The position numbers and the translations under genes are program-made. Under the pieces are notes generated by a model. That model made no database searches, had not been told where the DNA came from, and was given only the letters and a program-made list of their open reading frames with translations. A stretch of DNA of 64,000 bases from Tubiluchus corallicola (Eukaryota; Priapulida; Priapulimorpha; Priapulimorphida; Tubiluchidae). Positions 23,096 to 36,307 of the stretch are shown here, piece by piece (the stretch's first letter is position 1; the number at the start of each line of letters is the position of its first letter). Location: contig JAQGDQ010000921.1 in NCBI GenBank assembly GCA_030141605.1, forward strand, positions 16,299 to 80,298, written 5' to 3'.

Positions 23096-24013
23096 GGTTA
23101 TAGCATCTCGTTATCCCTGCTTCCAAAGCTGAAGAATGAGAAACTTTGACTTTATGCCGCAGGTTTTGCATTTCAGAGGAGCTTAAGATTTCAAAGCTTT
23201 TTTGTTTACAGATCAAAGCTTCTCGTTTGAATGCAGACGCTCATTTTCTAAATGACAGGTCAATTTACAAACACGACTAGCTCATCTCAACAACAAAAGC
23301 TTCATCCAGGTCTAAGCCGATTAACTCCAAGATAATTTGCTTTAATCCTAGAAAACAGGCAGCTAGTCAGTTCAGCAGAAATTATCTATATGATATTTTA
23401 CAGGGTGAATGGCAATGATCCTAATAAGCAAAAAATTATGCTCGTAGAAATACCTAAAAATCAATGCAAGTAGAAAAACAACAAAAGCACATTCATTTTC
23501 ATAAACGCAGTCAGTAAAATAAAAAGTTACAGAATAAAAAATATTTTCTGTTAATCCGACATTCGTTGCTGCTGTGCGGCGATTATATGAAATCTGAATC
23601 TTAAAAAAAGTTTAACAATTTATGTCAGAATCATCCCTCAAGAAGTCATAAATTCGTTTTACACTTTACTAGATGTTATTGGTGTTACTGGTGTTATTAC
23701 GCAATCACCCAACAATTAAGAATGGAGCTTATAGGATTAAGTTAAGAGATTAGCATGAACACGTCACTATCGTCAGTAAATCCAATAGGGGCTATTATTC
23801 TATCCATGTTAAGGTATCAAAATTGGTTATTTTACCTTATGTGATCTTGACTATGTAAATTATAAAACGCAAACGTATGTCATGAAGAAAAAGTTGTTTA
23901 ATCGCACTGACCTGAATAATCGTGTAAAATTAGAGAGTGAACGAGAGTGTTCAGAAAACAGAGAAAGGGACAAGAAAGAGAAAAACAAAAATGTGCAAAA
24001 CGAAGAGAGAGAT

Positions 24014-24064
<51 letters not shown>

Positions 24065-24366
24065 TTGAGAGTTGGGTTGGGGTAATGACATTTAAGGATT
24101 AAGATCACGATTGTTATCAGTGTTTGGATTCTGTAAGTTGAAGAGACTCTAATCCCTCAAAGCTGTTAGCGACACAGAGCGCTTATTTTTTTCTACCTGG
24201 ATGATCACTCTGTAAAGCTAATTTTCTAAATGACAGAAATTTGCAAACACTCCGCGTGGGAAAAGCTAATCCGAGTTTAAAACTGATTTTCTTTGTGATA
24301 CGTGGCTTTAGTTTCGAAAATAGCCGCCTGGTGTCATTACACTAATCCGTTGTTTTTGGAATCTTC
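23096..24366 (+). repeat. Composite repeat family C, copy C1 (carries (GA)n)
   Basis: The copy begins TAGCATCTCGTTATCCC and matches 36308 onward nearly base for base for about 330 bp. It continues with AAAAATCAATGCAAGTAG-type sequence, GCTTATAGGATTAAGTTA, the (GA)n tract at about 24004-24062, GGGTAATGACATTTAAGGAT, and AAGCTAATTTTCTAAATGACAG. The order is the same in copies C3 and C4. Within it, related segments of about 165 bp recur, each running roughly from AATGACAG through TAATCC to TAGNCGCCTNG. Confidence 0.75.
24004..24062. repeat. (GA)n microsatellite inside family C
   Basis: Nearly pure GA dinucleotides with a few AGAGATAGAGA interruptions at the left edge. It occupies the same position in the family C copy as the GA tracts at 37336-37504 and 47539-47612. 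Confidence 0.95.
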
Positions 24367-25139
24367 TTTAAAGTAAAGCGACCTGGGAGCAGATAAAATG
24401 CGCTCTCACATTTAGACTTAAAAGAGCAATTTGGGTTTTACTTTTAAAAGAAGATACGTCATCTTCTCCCCGAATACATCCTGTATTGAAACAATAGTAA
24501 TAATATTTACTAGGAAGTATAAAATATACCGTACAGAATAAAACTTTCACAGATAAAAAACCAATTTATTATACAAACATTGTGTTTTAGCTGGTCTATG
24601 TGGTTTTTGAAATGATCAGTAATCAAATAATAAATGTAAACGACAGATTTAAACTTTAAAACATTCTAAGTGACAAAATAATATATAAAAAACCTTGTTA
24701 TAAACTATACTACTACAGCCATAAATTATAAACAAAACTCTCATTTTTTTTATTTTAAAAATCAATTTATTAACTTTAAAGGAAAACCGGACGATTGTTT
24801 AGACTCAATCTCATTTTAATTTACTGTAATTTACTGTCCAAAATACGGCAACTGAACACGTATTTGCAAGTACGTAATTCAAACTTGTTGCTACAAGTGT
24901 TTTCGTTCTCATGAAATGTTTTTAGTTTTTTTAAAATAATAATTGCTTTTATTGGTGATGTTCTTCTTTTATTAAAAACGCAAAAGTGATTTTGGCTCAT
25001 CAGAATTGTGCGCATTCCAACACTATTGGTGGACTTAATAAATAAAATTACAGTCTATGCTCAAAAGTTTTTAATCATCCGCCGTTTGATGCCGCCAGCG
25101 TAGCCGCTTAGCGGAAAAACGAAATACGAAACTATAGAC
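24367..25139. other. Unannotated AT-rich stretch with a short family B end
   Basis: At 24777-24825, TTTAAAGGAAAACCGGACGAT matches the left terminus of family B, but similarity ends within about 50 bp. Nothing else recognised. Confidence 0.35.
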
Positions 25140-25173
25140 TGTTTTGTCATTTCCTTTTCCTTCATTTTGCTAC

Positions 25174-25435
25174 GATGGTGTCACAAAGCACACTGCGCAT
25201 GATCACGGTCATTCCACACAGCGCGCTTTGTCTACACACTCTGATGGCGTCACAGAGCACACTGCGCATGATCACGGTCATTCCACACAGCGCGCTTTGT
25301 CTACACGCTTTGATGGCATCACAGAGCACACTGCGCATGATCACGGTCATTCCACACAGCGCGCTTTGTCTACACGCTTTGATGGCATCACAGAGCACAC
25401 TGCGCATGATCACGGTCATTCCACACAGCGAGATC
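25174..25435. repeat. 69-bp minisatellite, about 3.8 units
   Basis: GATGG(C/T)(G/A)TCACA starts units at 25174, 25243, 25312 and 25381, exactly 69 bp apart. The unit includes CTGCGCATGATCACGGTCAT and GCGCGCTTTGTCTACAC. Because 69 is a multiple of three, three long open frames (two plus, one minus) run through it with 23-residue periodic translations. I regard these as artefacts. Confidence 0.95.
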
Positions 25436-26525
25436 TGCAACGTTTTAAATTGTTTACCGATTTTAGTAATCAAAATTTAATTAGAATCTGCATAAACTGA
25501 ATGCAACTCTGACTCTGAAGCATGCCATGAATTTATTTATTAATTTTCTAAAGTTTATTTCACTACATAAAAATGTCATATAAAAGTTAAAAATCATCGT
25601 AAAAACTAAGAAATACTACATGTGATGCACAGTTAAAAGTGCTACGAAAATATGTAAAACATAATATAATAAAAACATTATGTGAAATTTAAAAAAAAGA
25701 ATCAGTTAAAAACCAGCAGTTACTACATCAACAAATCCTGCCATTTTCTAAATATTCGACTATAAATATAAAATTGCACATCAGTTTGATTGCTTCTATA
25801 TTTTACAATAAAATTTGCTGATCCATTCATTCTTGTTCTTAAACTATAGGCAGGGTGACGTAACAGTAATTAAAATGGTCTATATTATTTTCTACACATG
25901 TTGTACTATTGCTAGCTTGAGTTGCTCTGTTCTAATACCCCCCCCCCCCTAGAAACTACACGCTTTGATGCGTCACACAGCAAACTACGTGCTGCGGTTT
26001 ATGCGGAATGCATAGCGCGAACTTGCGCAAAACTTTCCTTAGTAAAATAGTTTCTGTTTTTGCGCTAGAGATTTTAAACGTTAAAATTGTTTGCAATTAA
26101 TGATTTTAATAAACAAAATTTAATTTAAATCTGCAACTCTGACTGTAAAGTATGCGCGTGAATTTATTTATTTATTATCTAAAGTTTGAAAATTAATGCC
26201 ATAAGAAAGTTAAATTTTACACTAAACACTAAGAAATATTTCATGTGCAATTAAAACATGTTACGAAAATTTACAAAAAAAATATAATAAAACATATGCA
26301 AAATTTAAAAAACAAAGAATTAGTTAAGAAACCAGCAGTTACTTCATCAATAAGACAGGCCGTCTTTTAAATATTTACTCTAAAATTGCACATCAGTTTG
26401 GTTGCATTTATAAGTTACAATAAAATTTGCTGGTCCAATCATTCTCGTTCTTAAACTAGGCAGAGTGACGTAACAGTACTTAAAAATGTTCTATATTATT
26501 TTCTACACATGTTGTACTATTGTAG
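25370..26525. repeat. Tandem duplication of a ~0.6-kb unit
   Basis: Unit 1 (about 25370-25915) and unit 2 (about 25955-26525) share, in order, CTACACGCTTTGATG, GTTTACCGATTTTAGTAAT-type sequence, TTAGAAATCTGCAACTCTGACT, AACCAGCAGTTACT-CATCA, ATTGCACATCAGTTTG, CAATAAAATTTGCTG and TTCTACACATGTTGTACTATTG. Small indels separate them. Unit 2 begins with a single decayed 69-bp unit and follows a C-run at about 25939-25949, suggesting that the 69-bp array in front of unit 1 expanded after or independently of the duplication. Confidence 0.8.
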
Positions 26526-27211
26526 AATTGTTCACTAGAATGGCATGATATGTGCTATTCTTGTTTCCTCAGTGGTTAATATTTGCAATAATTCTTCACT
26601 CTCATCCATAATAAGATGATGTAGATGCTATATTATTACAGTAGAGAAAGCTTGTGTCTTATCTTGTAGTGAATATAATTGCAGTAGCAATTAGTAGCAA
26701 TGCCTTTAAATTATAAAATGCTGCAGGAAAAAATGGGAAATACGAGCCTGTATTGATTCCAAGAATTTTTTCTGCCGCATATGCACTGTAACATTCTCTA
26801 TACAAATTTCAATCATATTTGTTTTTACCTCATATCCATAGTTCTAATTTTTTTTCTATTATCTGCTTTTAATATGCAGTTTTGTATGTGGAAATAGATA
26901 GATTTATAAATCATCAATTTTTCAAGCTTTTGACAAACGTTTATTAACTTTTACAAAAAAAATGGTAAAAAACATACTGTTATAATACAGAATAAATGTT
27001 TTTGAACTCAACAGATAGCAGCACTAAGTGAGATCAGCTTAATAGTCGCGCAGTTTTACCGTCCTCACGTGTTTGATCGACGTGCATCATTGAGTTCAGT
27101 TCACGGCAAGCAGCAACCAGGTAAATACAAGCGCACGTCCAGAGAAACGAAAAAAAATCAAAATTAGTTTAAATTCACAGTTTTATTTCAGTCTTAAAAA
27201 TATAAAAGGTA
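26526..27211. other. Unannotated AT-rich stretch
   Basis: No recognisable gene, domain or shared repeat. From 27000 to 27130 composition is less AT-rich but without an identifiable feature. Confidence 0.3.
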
Positions 27212-27244
27212 TAACAAAAAAAAAATAATAATAGTAGTAGTAAC

Positions 27245-27313
<69 letters not shown>

Positions 27314-27522
27314 GACTCCTCACCAGGGGGCTTCGTCGAGAAATGGAGCACCATAGAACGGTTGATCACACTACCTCTTCACGCATCCGATTATGTGAAC
27401 GACGTCTCTAAACTATGACGACTCCTGATGACGTCCTCGCCTCCACTTATATGACGCCAGAGTAGAGTAGCATTCGAACTCATGCTCTCGTCACGAGGTA
27501 GGGGTCACCAAGTTCATCAGGT
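27212..27522 (-). mobile_element. Candidate tRNA-derived SINE with (ATT)n tail
   Basis: On the minus strand the element would start near 27522 and includes GAGTTCGAATGCT (rc of 27468-27480), which resembles an RNA polymerase III B box. A body of about 170 bp follows and ends GGTGAGGAGTCTTT at 27312, directly joined to (ATT)n running to about 27225. Head, body and simple-repeat tail in this order are the SINE arrangement. The A box is not clear, and only one copy is present in the window. Confidence 0.45.
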
Positions 27523-27899
27523 AAACAACATCAGCAACAGGTAAGTATCATTGTCAGCAAGCAGCTATTAGCTATGTCATAACTATGTTGACATATTTCT
27601 TTTCTTCAAGCAAACACTATTACTACTAGACCATCGCTACCACACGAGCACGTCTGCACAGCTCGTCAGTTTAGGACGGAATACCTGGACGTACTCAAAT
27701 GCCAGAAATTTCGTCTACGTGGCTTCAATCACATAATTATAGTAATGCATTAAACGGTGACATTGAACATACAGGTAAAATCTTATTTCAAAACAGGATA
27801 ATATGTAGCGTCATATCAAAAACAGTTTAGCTGAACTTTTTTAATGAAAAGTGAAAATAATTAATAACAATTTAGGAACTAGTTGTATAACCTGGCCTA

Positions 27900-28140
27900 T
27901 AATTAGCCTGAGCATCACAGTGGCCCTTTGTGGACCTTTGAGCATTTTGAAAAATTGGACTGAAAGTGTTGGTCCACTGGTGGTCCTTTGACTAGTGTCC
28001 TCACCTATCCTCCACAAAGGAAGTCGTTTGAGGATTTTCAAAGTTCTTTGACTGTTCTTTTAAACTGGTGGTCCTTGTGTTTGGTGGTCCTTTTACCTGT
28101 GATCATTTGTCCGGCGGTCTTTTAACTGCTCACCAGTTTC
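27900..28140. repeat. Degenerate GGTGGTCCTTTGA repeat
   Basis: Phrases such as GTGGACCTTTGAGCA, TGGTGGTCCTTTGACTAG, GGTGGTCCTTGTGT, GGTGGTCCTTTTACC and GGCGGTCTTTTAAC recur every 20-50 bases. It looks like an old diverged array. Confidence 0.4.
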
Positions 28141-29096
<956 letters not shown>

Positions 29097-29573
29097 ACTT
29101 TCATTGTTTGACGACAGTTAACTTAGTTTTACTTACTATTTTGGTATACAATTGGTGGTTATGTTCTTAAAATTTTTGTATATTTTGTTTCTACAATTTG
29201 CTTTTATTTTTTACTTATTCTAAAAATTTGCTCTTTTAGCACTAAAACTAATGCGTATTTAATTTAATTTATAGGTGTGACTAGAATAGAGGACCGTATC
29301 GTTTGTTCGCCACGCCGTCTCTATAATTATTTATTAAACAAAAACGTATATATGTTAATATTACTAACAAGAAAGAGACAAATAAATAGAATAGAAGTGA
29401 ATTGAATTAAGTTAAAATGTGTCAGTGGTTTGCTGGTCTGCCTAGAAATCTGTAGGTTTGCCTACAATGCAGATCAAATAATGAAAAGGCAAATTTTGTG
29501 CAGTATTTGACTACGCTTTTATGTTTCATTCTCTGGTTTCAATGAAAGTATTGCTTTCTAGCTGTTACTTTAT

Positions 29574-30156
29574 GTTTAAAGGAAAACAGGACGATTTTTC
29601 ATACCCAATTTCAAGTCTGATAAAAAGTATGCATTTTACATAATTGATACTGCAAAACCGTTTCTGATAAATGAATAATAGACTAAAAACTTAATTAATA
29701 GTGGACGAACCCAACATTGATGACATCACAAACTAACACAATTTTCAATAGGAAAAATATTCCACGAGTGTTTGCGAAAGCGAAAATTGAAATACAGCAG
29801 TTATGTAAGATATTCAGTGTGTTGCACTGAAACTGGGAAAGTTTTAAGATGGAAATTCAAATTTACCGCTGTGCTTGCGCATGCACTGTTGCACGTGTGT
29901 AGTTCGTCACAAACTAGCACATCTGAACTGAGCACCTGTTTTTGTGCAATGTTTTTCCGAAATGCTGGCGCCCGTCTAACTAGCGAATGGCACGTAACAG
30001 CGAAGAACTAGTGGCGCGAACCCGAAATTGTGTTTGGGAGGTAATAATTCTTTCAAGTAAGTCATTTTTGAAGAAATAGTGTGTTTCCTTTGAATATTTT
30101 AAAGAATAGATTGTTTTGACTTACAGTTTAGGATTGGGTCCGGTTTTGCTTTGCTT
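29574..30156 (+). mobile_element. Family B repeat, full-length copy (B2)
   Basis: The copy runs from TTTAAAGGAAAACAGGACGA to GGTCCGGTTTTGCTTTGCTT; these ends are short imperfect inverted repeats (AAAAC-GGAC). The internal order is GACATCACAAACTAACA, GTGTTTGCGAAAGCGAAAATTGA, TTCAGTGTGTTGCACT, GCGAAGAACTAGTGGCGCGA and GGTAATAATTCTTTC. The same order occurs in copies B3 and B4. The open frame at 29772-30011 is not conserved in the other copies, so I infer a non-autonomous element. Confidence 0.7.
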
Positions 30157-30479
30157 GTCTGTTTATCTTAGAACTGCTTTTTACATCAGTAATAAAGATT
30201 AGGCGGATTTCTTTAGTTAACGAACGGCTTTCGCAAATGAAATTTTTTGACTTTAATAAAGACAGACGCTGAACGATTATCATTACAAATAAAATGATCA
30301 CGGAATTTGTAGGCTTGCAAAGATCTACAAAATGGCATAAAACTTGTTTTTTTTGCACATTTTCAAAAAACATATTTTAATAACACCTAAAAAGTTTGCG
30401 TTGTTGCATAGTCAGTAGAGAAAATCATATTTGAAAGCACAGCTTCTAAGTGTTAGGTCTAAGTGTAGATACATTTTTC

Positions 30480-31060
30480 TCCCACGAGATTTGAATTCCA
30501 GATAAGAAGCTTTTAGAGTCTAAAGCTTTATTCTCAGCTAACATCTCACTGTTCAGCTCAGGTAAAATTTACTTAATGACAGATCAATTTCAGACAAAGC
30601 TTCTCTGTACATCAACAAAGATGCTAATCCCCTTGACTATGCATCAACAAAGATGCTATCAACGCATAAAGCTGCTTATCTCTAGAATGATTGACGTTAA
30701 TCCTAAAAGTAGGCGCCTAGCCACCCAGAAATTATCCCAAAGTGCTTTTTAAATGCGCTGAGTATTTGAACGAAGCTAATCCAGGTTTTAAGTTGATTAA
30801 CTTTGTAAGAAAAAGTCGAGGTCTATTTCGTCCATTAGACATTATCTCTTTTCAGCAGACTGGAGCAGAAAAATAAGCTGACGATTCTAATAAGATGTAA
30901 ACACCAATTTTGAAAATAAGGGTCTATTCAGTAGCTCAGAAATTGTAATTGCCATTTAAAAGTTTTTTATGCTTCGATCAACCGCCAGATGTCCTGTGAA
31001 AACCTGCAGCTAATTGTCTGATCTGAGTCAATTTACCACTTTTTCAGTATTTATCATATC
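30480..31060 (+). repeat. Composite repeat family C, copy C2 (no GA tract)
   Basis: Contains AAGCTTTTAGAGTCTAAAGC, ACTTAATGACAGATCAATTTC, CATCAACAAAGATGCTAATC (twice, partial), GTAGGCGCCTAGCC and CAGAAATTATCCC. These match 46460-46660 and 62500-62760. It represents the 5' portion of the family. Confidence 0.65.
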
Positions 31061-33315
31061 CCTGTTTAATTAAGTCATTGAAAGAACTTTAATTTGGGTT
31101 TTTCAGGTGATTTAAGAAGATTAACGAAAAGTTGCTTTAATAATTAGGTTTGGAAACGTTTTTTCAGAGAATATAACCTACACGATGCATGGCACCGCAG
31201 ATGTTGGTATGCCAGCCCTCCCAGGAGCTCCAAATTGCCCTACTACACTTAGTGTTGAACAGGCTGTCCAACTATCATGCGACACTCTTTGCAAGTACCA
31301 TTTCTCTAGTAATAACAGGTCACGCGGCGCTGATTCGAAAAACAAACAGCGGGTCAAAAGTAAATCCAAAATTTTCCTTTGATATGCGCATTGCAGTCAT
31401 TGGAGCTGTAGCCTCGAAATTTTATACCAGCGAAACCTATATGCAAACTAGCAAAACACCGCGAAAGAATCTTGCGCATAAACCCAAAACGAAAATCCAA
31501 ACTACCCACAAAACATTCTATTCTATAACACACCACGCCACCCACAAAACCCCACTCATCAACAATACACTCACCACGTCACACCACACTCACCATAACC
31601 CATTAGACCACTCACTCCTCATGGCACCAGACCATCCACACCACGCCACGCCACTCTCTGACTGCCACCGTCGATGCTGAACACTATAGTGACAATGACA
31701 ACGACCGTGACAGCAACAGTATCAAGTGCAACGAAAACAACAGCCGTGTGAAACCATGCAAAAATATTTTATGCAATTTGCAATTGTGTACAATGACAAA
31801 AGCTATTAAACCCAATCACTAGTGATCAATAATGAGCGAACATTCTTTGCTTACATGGTCTTTGCTTACTGCTCTCGTAATTTCAGCAATGTTAGCTAAT
31901 TTTTTAAAGGGCAAGAAATGACAATTTTGAATTAGGCCTACAGAAATACTTCCCAGAGAACTTTACACACAAAGTTATATTACTCAGCGTTACGCTTACC
32001 TATTTCTAACAATTTAAAATAATCGCGTCATCTGGTAAACGTCATTGCACCAGCATCCCAGTGTGCACCACTGATTCACCAAAACAACATTATTGATCTG
32101 ACTGACTTTTTAAAAAGTAATTTAAACTTTTACTTAATTGGCGAAGAGTGTGCAGCGAATTCTGATGATTGATTTAAAGTTTACTCAATCTAAACTTGTT
32201 TCAAATAACTTAAGGTTAAAAAGGTTGCGCCTAACAGCCATCGCGAGAGTTTATATTAATTAGTTTTGCGCATCGTTACTGCTAACACAAGCTCTGTATG
32301 CAAGGAGACAGCATGTGAGTGATACAAAATTTCAAGACGATTTTAAGCTTTTAATTGCAAAGAATGTTTTAATGTGCTTTACCACAAGTCAAACAACCAC
32401 CAGACAAAGGACATCTGGTCAAGTTTCGACTGAAAACATAACGAACCAGTGGTCAAATGACGACCAAATACAGCAGACAGACGAACTATTTGAAATACAT
32501 TTTGCTTCATGTTGAGATAGACATAATTAATTTCAGAGGATAAAGTTCCAAATCAATTATTTTTGCATTATTACGGAACCTAATTAGTGATAGACACTAA
32601 TTAAGACCAGATAGAAGGAATAACATTTGGAATGTTTTCTTGCAACTAACCTCAAACATTAAAGCATTTCCCAACGCCAACAAATCACTTGTGATTATCT
32701 TTTTTTATAATTCGAAAGGGTTAAAAGGTGCACATTGAAAATCTAAAGTGTCTTTTATCGTTAATGAAATAACGCATGCGCATAACGCATTCCTAGTGTC
32801 TGATTAAACGCTGCTTTAGTCTGTTCCCCTCAGAGCCTGAGAAACAGTAAACTATGTAGAATGTTCGTCCATTATTGATCAGTAAGCATATATTATAATA
32901 CACGCAGTTTCAAAGGTGTGATATCAGTGGTGTGGTGTTGCGCAGATGGTGTGGCATGAATGGTGTAGGTTTTTGTATTTGTTAATATGCAAACATAACA
33001 TTGGCTCTGCTGTGATAGAGAGTTTTTATTGGGCAGTAATTAAGAGCGTCTTAACAACATTCCCTCATTCTTTAGAATGGCTTTTTTAATGCAGAGAGAT
33101 CGCATCAGGTTAAATCCGCTTTAAAAATAATAGGAATAAAACAGAAATCCACGACTTATTTGCACGACACGAGGGTCGCAAAGAAAGCGCATGTTATCAT
33201 TAATGAGGAATGTACTCCTGCTAACAAATTTTAAAATGTTCCTGTCAAGTTGTAGGTACCATTTCTGATACGTCAAACCACAAGAACTTTAAATACTTTC
33301 TGTCTTGTTCAAAAA
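31061..33315. other. Unannotated stretch, with a C/A-rich low-complexity segment
   Basis: At 31185-31370 sequence is GC-richer with overlapping open frames on both strands but no domain I recognise. At about 31490-31640 the plus strand is nearly free of G and rich in CACCACA and CCACAAAAC. The remainder holds no recognised gene or repeat. Confidence 0.35.
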
Positions 33316-33535
33316 TGTGGCGAAGTTTGGTAAAAGCAAGTTTGGTACTGGTAGATTTGGTACTAAGAATTTTTAGTTCGTGATAATTTTGGTATTAAGA
33401 ATTTTTATTACGTGGTAATTTTGCTACTAAGTACGTGGTAATTTTGATGGAGGTATATTTGTGCACTTTGTACGAAGAATATTTTTGGTGCTAGGAAAAT
33501 TTCGTACTAGGAAAGTTTTGTTTATTAGAACGTTC
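33316..33535. repeat. Degenerate GGTACT-AAATTT array, second locus
   Basis: Uses the same vocabulary as 8140-8465: GTTTGGTACTGG, ATTTGGTACTAAGAATTTTT, GTGGTAATTTTG and GCTAGGAAAATTTCGTACTAGG. Period is irregular, about 17-35 bp. Confidence 0.6.
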
Positions 33536-34340
33536 ATAAAACATTATAATTAATAAAGTGTGACAGCTAAAGTTTTATGTGTGAGTACAAACCCATGTTG
33601 GCACATTTGAGAATTCTTTCAGCAAAACCTGAAAGGTCTCCAACTCGCCATGCACCGTCAACTTGGTTTCTTTTTGGGAAAATGATCATTTTCTCCCATA
33701 TTTACAGAACTTATGAAACAGAAACGAGAACAAGGCAGTGACGTCACTGGAAAGAACATCTTCTGCAGTGGCGCCTCGTAGCTAAAATTAGTGGCGTGCA
33801 GGAAAATTAACAATTTTCAGCCATTGTTTTAATACTGTGTAAGAAGAAACAAACATGTGTGTAATTACAATGCTGTAATTGTGATTTTAAACAAACAATC
33901 ACATTTAAACATAACCTTGATAAACTCATAAACAAAAAATATTGTTTTCTTACGAATAGCCTAAATTGTCTCAGTTCAAGAAAATGCGAATACACGGCTT
34001 TTAAGCACGTGACAACTGACAACACGTACTGCAGTGAGTGACAGTACGCCTTCTACCTCTAAAGTACAGCGACTTACCTCAAATGTGTGTGCATGGCCGC
34101 ATGCGCACAACAGCCAAACACCATGTTGCTTGCGCTGTGAACAAATTGTACTTCCCTCGTGTGCTCCGGTTCTGCACAAGTATAAAAAAGAAATAAAGAA
34201 AAACACTTACTATATTGAATGTTATGGATCATAATGAGTGAAAAAAGGGGGTGCTGCAGTACAGCAGTACATATACACGAGCCGCCACTCATCTTGTAGC
34301 AATGGTTTGGTTCTGCGTGAGGCCCACAGTAAGGAGTAAG
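33536..34340. other. Unannotated stretch
   Basis: No recognisable gene. Overlapping short open frames on both strands at 33976-34346 carry no domain. Confidence 0.3.
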
Positions 34341-34344
34341 AATC

Positions 34345-35145
34345 ATCCTCCTATTACTGCTGGTGACAGTGGTAAAGATGGCGGTGTAACACCGTTATGA
34401 CGCTGCTGCTGACAGTGGTAATGATGATGGTGTAACACTGTTATGACGCTGCTGCTGACAGTGGTAACGATGGTGGTGTAACACTGTTATGATGCTGCTG
34501 CTGCTGGCAGTGGTAACGATGATGGCGTAACACTGTTATGATGCTGCTGCTGCTAGCAGTGGTAACGATGATGGTGTAACACTGTTATGATGCTGCTGCT
34601 GGCAGTGGCAACGATGGTGGTGTAACACTGTTATGACGTTGCTGCTGACAGTGGTAACGATGGTGGTGTAATACTGTTATGACGCTGCTGCTGACAGTGG
34701 TAATGATGATGGTGTAACACTGTTATGATGCTGCTGCTGACAGTGGTAACGATGGTGGTGTAATACTGTTATGACGCTGCTGCTGACAGTGGTAACGATG
34801 GTGGTGTAACACTGTTATGATTCTGCTGCTGACAGTGGTAACGATGATGGTGTAACACTGTTATGATACTGCTGCTGGCAGTGGTAGCGATGATGGTGTA
34901 ACACTGTTATGACGCTGCTGCTGGCAGTGGTAACGATGATGGTGTAACACTGTTAAGATGCTGCTGCTGGCAGTGGTAAAGATGGTGGTGTAATACTGTT
35001 ATGACGCTGCTGCTGCTGGCAGTGATAACGATGATGGTGTAATACTGTTATGACGCTGCTGCTGCTGGCAGTGGTAACGATGATGGTGTAACACTGTTGT
35101 GATGCTGCTGGTATTGGTAACGATGGTGGTGTAATACTGTTATAT
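34345..35145. repeat. 46-bp minisatellite with internal CTG-number variation, about 17 units
   Basis: GGTGTAAC starts successive units at 34383, 34429 and 34475 (46 bp apart). Each unit reads roughly GTGTAACACTGTTATGACG, (CTG)2-4, GCAGTGGTAACGATGATG. The number of CTG triplets varies between units, so spacing is 46, 49 or 52 bp. The minus-strand frame at 34953-35261 follows from it and is not a gene. Confidence 0.95.
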
Positions 35146-35638
35146 TTTCGCATACAACCGCACAACCTTTTTCTAATGAGAACAACAAACTTAACCAGGC
35201 ACAATGCTGAAGGAAAATCATCATTCATTAGAACCGAAATGAACAGGTTACTTAAAAGCATTAACTAATCTATGCTCAAATATTGGAAAACATATGTCTG
35301 GACGCCTTGAGAACCTGCACTTTTGCTTGGTTTCTGTGCCGTAATGACTTTCTAAATTGGGTTCAAGTGTGAATGGATCGTCTACGACATTTTGTTTTGC
35401 CAAATAAATGGGCGCTGAGCTGACATTATAAAGAGGGGGGGGGCATTATAATGAGGTCTGACTGTATACCGTAAACTGTTACAATACCAGTTCGGGTATT
35501 AATCAAATTTTTGGAATAATGACTAAAGTGAACAAGCTTATGTTTTTCACACTTTAACTCTATAATGTAGCTTAAAGCTTCAAGTAAACCAACTTTTTAA
35601 CTATCACACAGATTATGTAACACTCATGCTGTATTCCG
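35146..35638. other. Unannotated stretch with a G-run
   Basis: Includes a run of about ten G at 35434-35443. No gene or shared repeat recognised. Confidence 0.3.
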
Positions 35639-36172
35639 TTAAAGTACAAGAAAACCCTCTACTTATATCAATCTTAAAATTTTCATCTTGACACTTTATA
35701 CCGCTTATGTACTGCCTTTTTGCATACAGAGCATGTGCCGGCAGTAACGATGAAAAAATAATCAGAGCATTCGTAGCACACACATCACTAAGTAAAATTT
35801 TGAATTACTGTCAATAAGATTAAAAATGCGTTTTTTATGTTAATGAGTGGTGCACCCTGGAGACAACGACATTTTACCAATTTGTGAAAACATTTTAAAT
35901 AATTATTTTTTTCTAGCAAGTAATCTAACTTTACATGGAAAGTTTTTTAGGACATGATTTAACATTTCCTTTCCTTCAAGTAATTTACGTTGTGCGTAGT
36001 GACGTCATGTAATGGCGACTTCGGAACAGTATCGCGGGAAATTTAAAATGAAAACAAACAAAAATGCTTTCAATGCGAGTATGATATACGCTAAAATGGC
36101 TATAAAGTAATAAAATTTTTAAGGCGATTTTTCTGAAACCTACTTCAGGTGCCTCTTTTCTTGTCCTTTAAG
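35639..36172 (+). mobile_element. Family A MITE, full-length copy (A4)
   Basis: Starts TTAAAGTACAAGAAAACCCT at 35639 and ends CTTTTCTTGTCCTTTAA at about 36171, giving the clearest terminal inverted repeat of the family (TTAAAG-ACAAGAAAA, one mismatch). Internal landmarks match copies A2 and A3, with about 90 bp deleted relative to A2 in the left half. Both ends carry TTAA, so the target-site duplication could be hidden in it; this would be piggyBac-like but is not established. Confidence 0.8.
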
Positions 36173-36307
36173 TTTATAACATACAAGTTTTCAGCTTAGA
36201 AATTCGCGTCACAGAAGTTTTTGGATTTTATTTAAAATGCATTTGCCGATATTTTTCAAACCAAATATAAATTTACGATAGTAATGGCAACGCATTGAAT
36301 CAGTTTG

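Noticed and set aside
23860-24108. Ser-Leu and Arg-Glu repeat frames (also at 37329-37541 and 47398-47658)
   Set aside because: They arise from (GA)n inside family C; flanking residues are not conserved among the three copies as protein.
25144-25500. Three overlapping long frames in the 69-bp array
   Set aside because: A 69-bp period keeps any stop-free frame open on both strands; there is no start context or domain.
27440-27530. True tRNA gene
   Set aside because: Only a B-box-like word is clear; the arms do not pair as a cloverleaf by eye and an (ATT)n tail follows, so a SINE is more likely.
31178-31680. Overlapping frames in the GC-richer 31.2-kb segment
   Set aside because: Both strands are open over the same interval, the right part is C/A low complexity, and no domain is recognisable.
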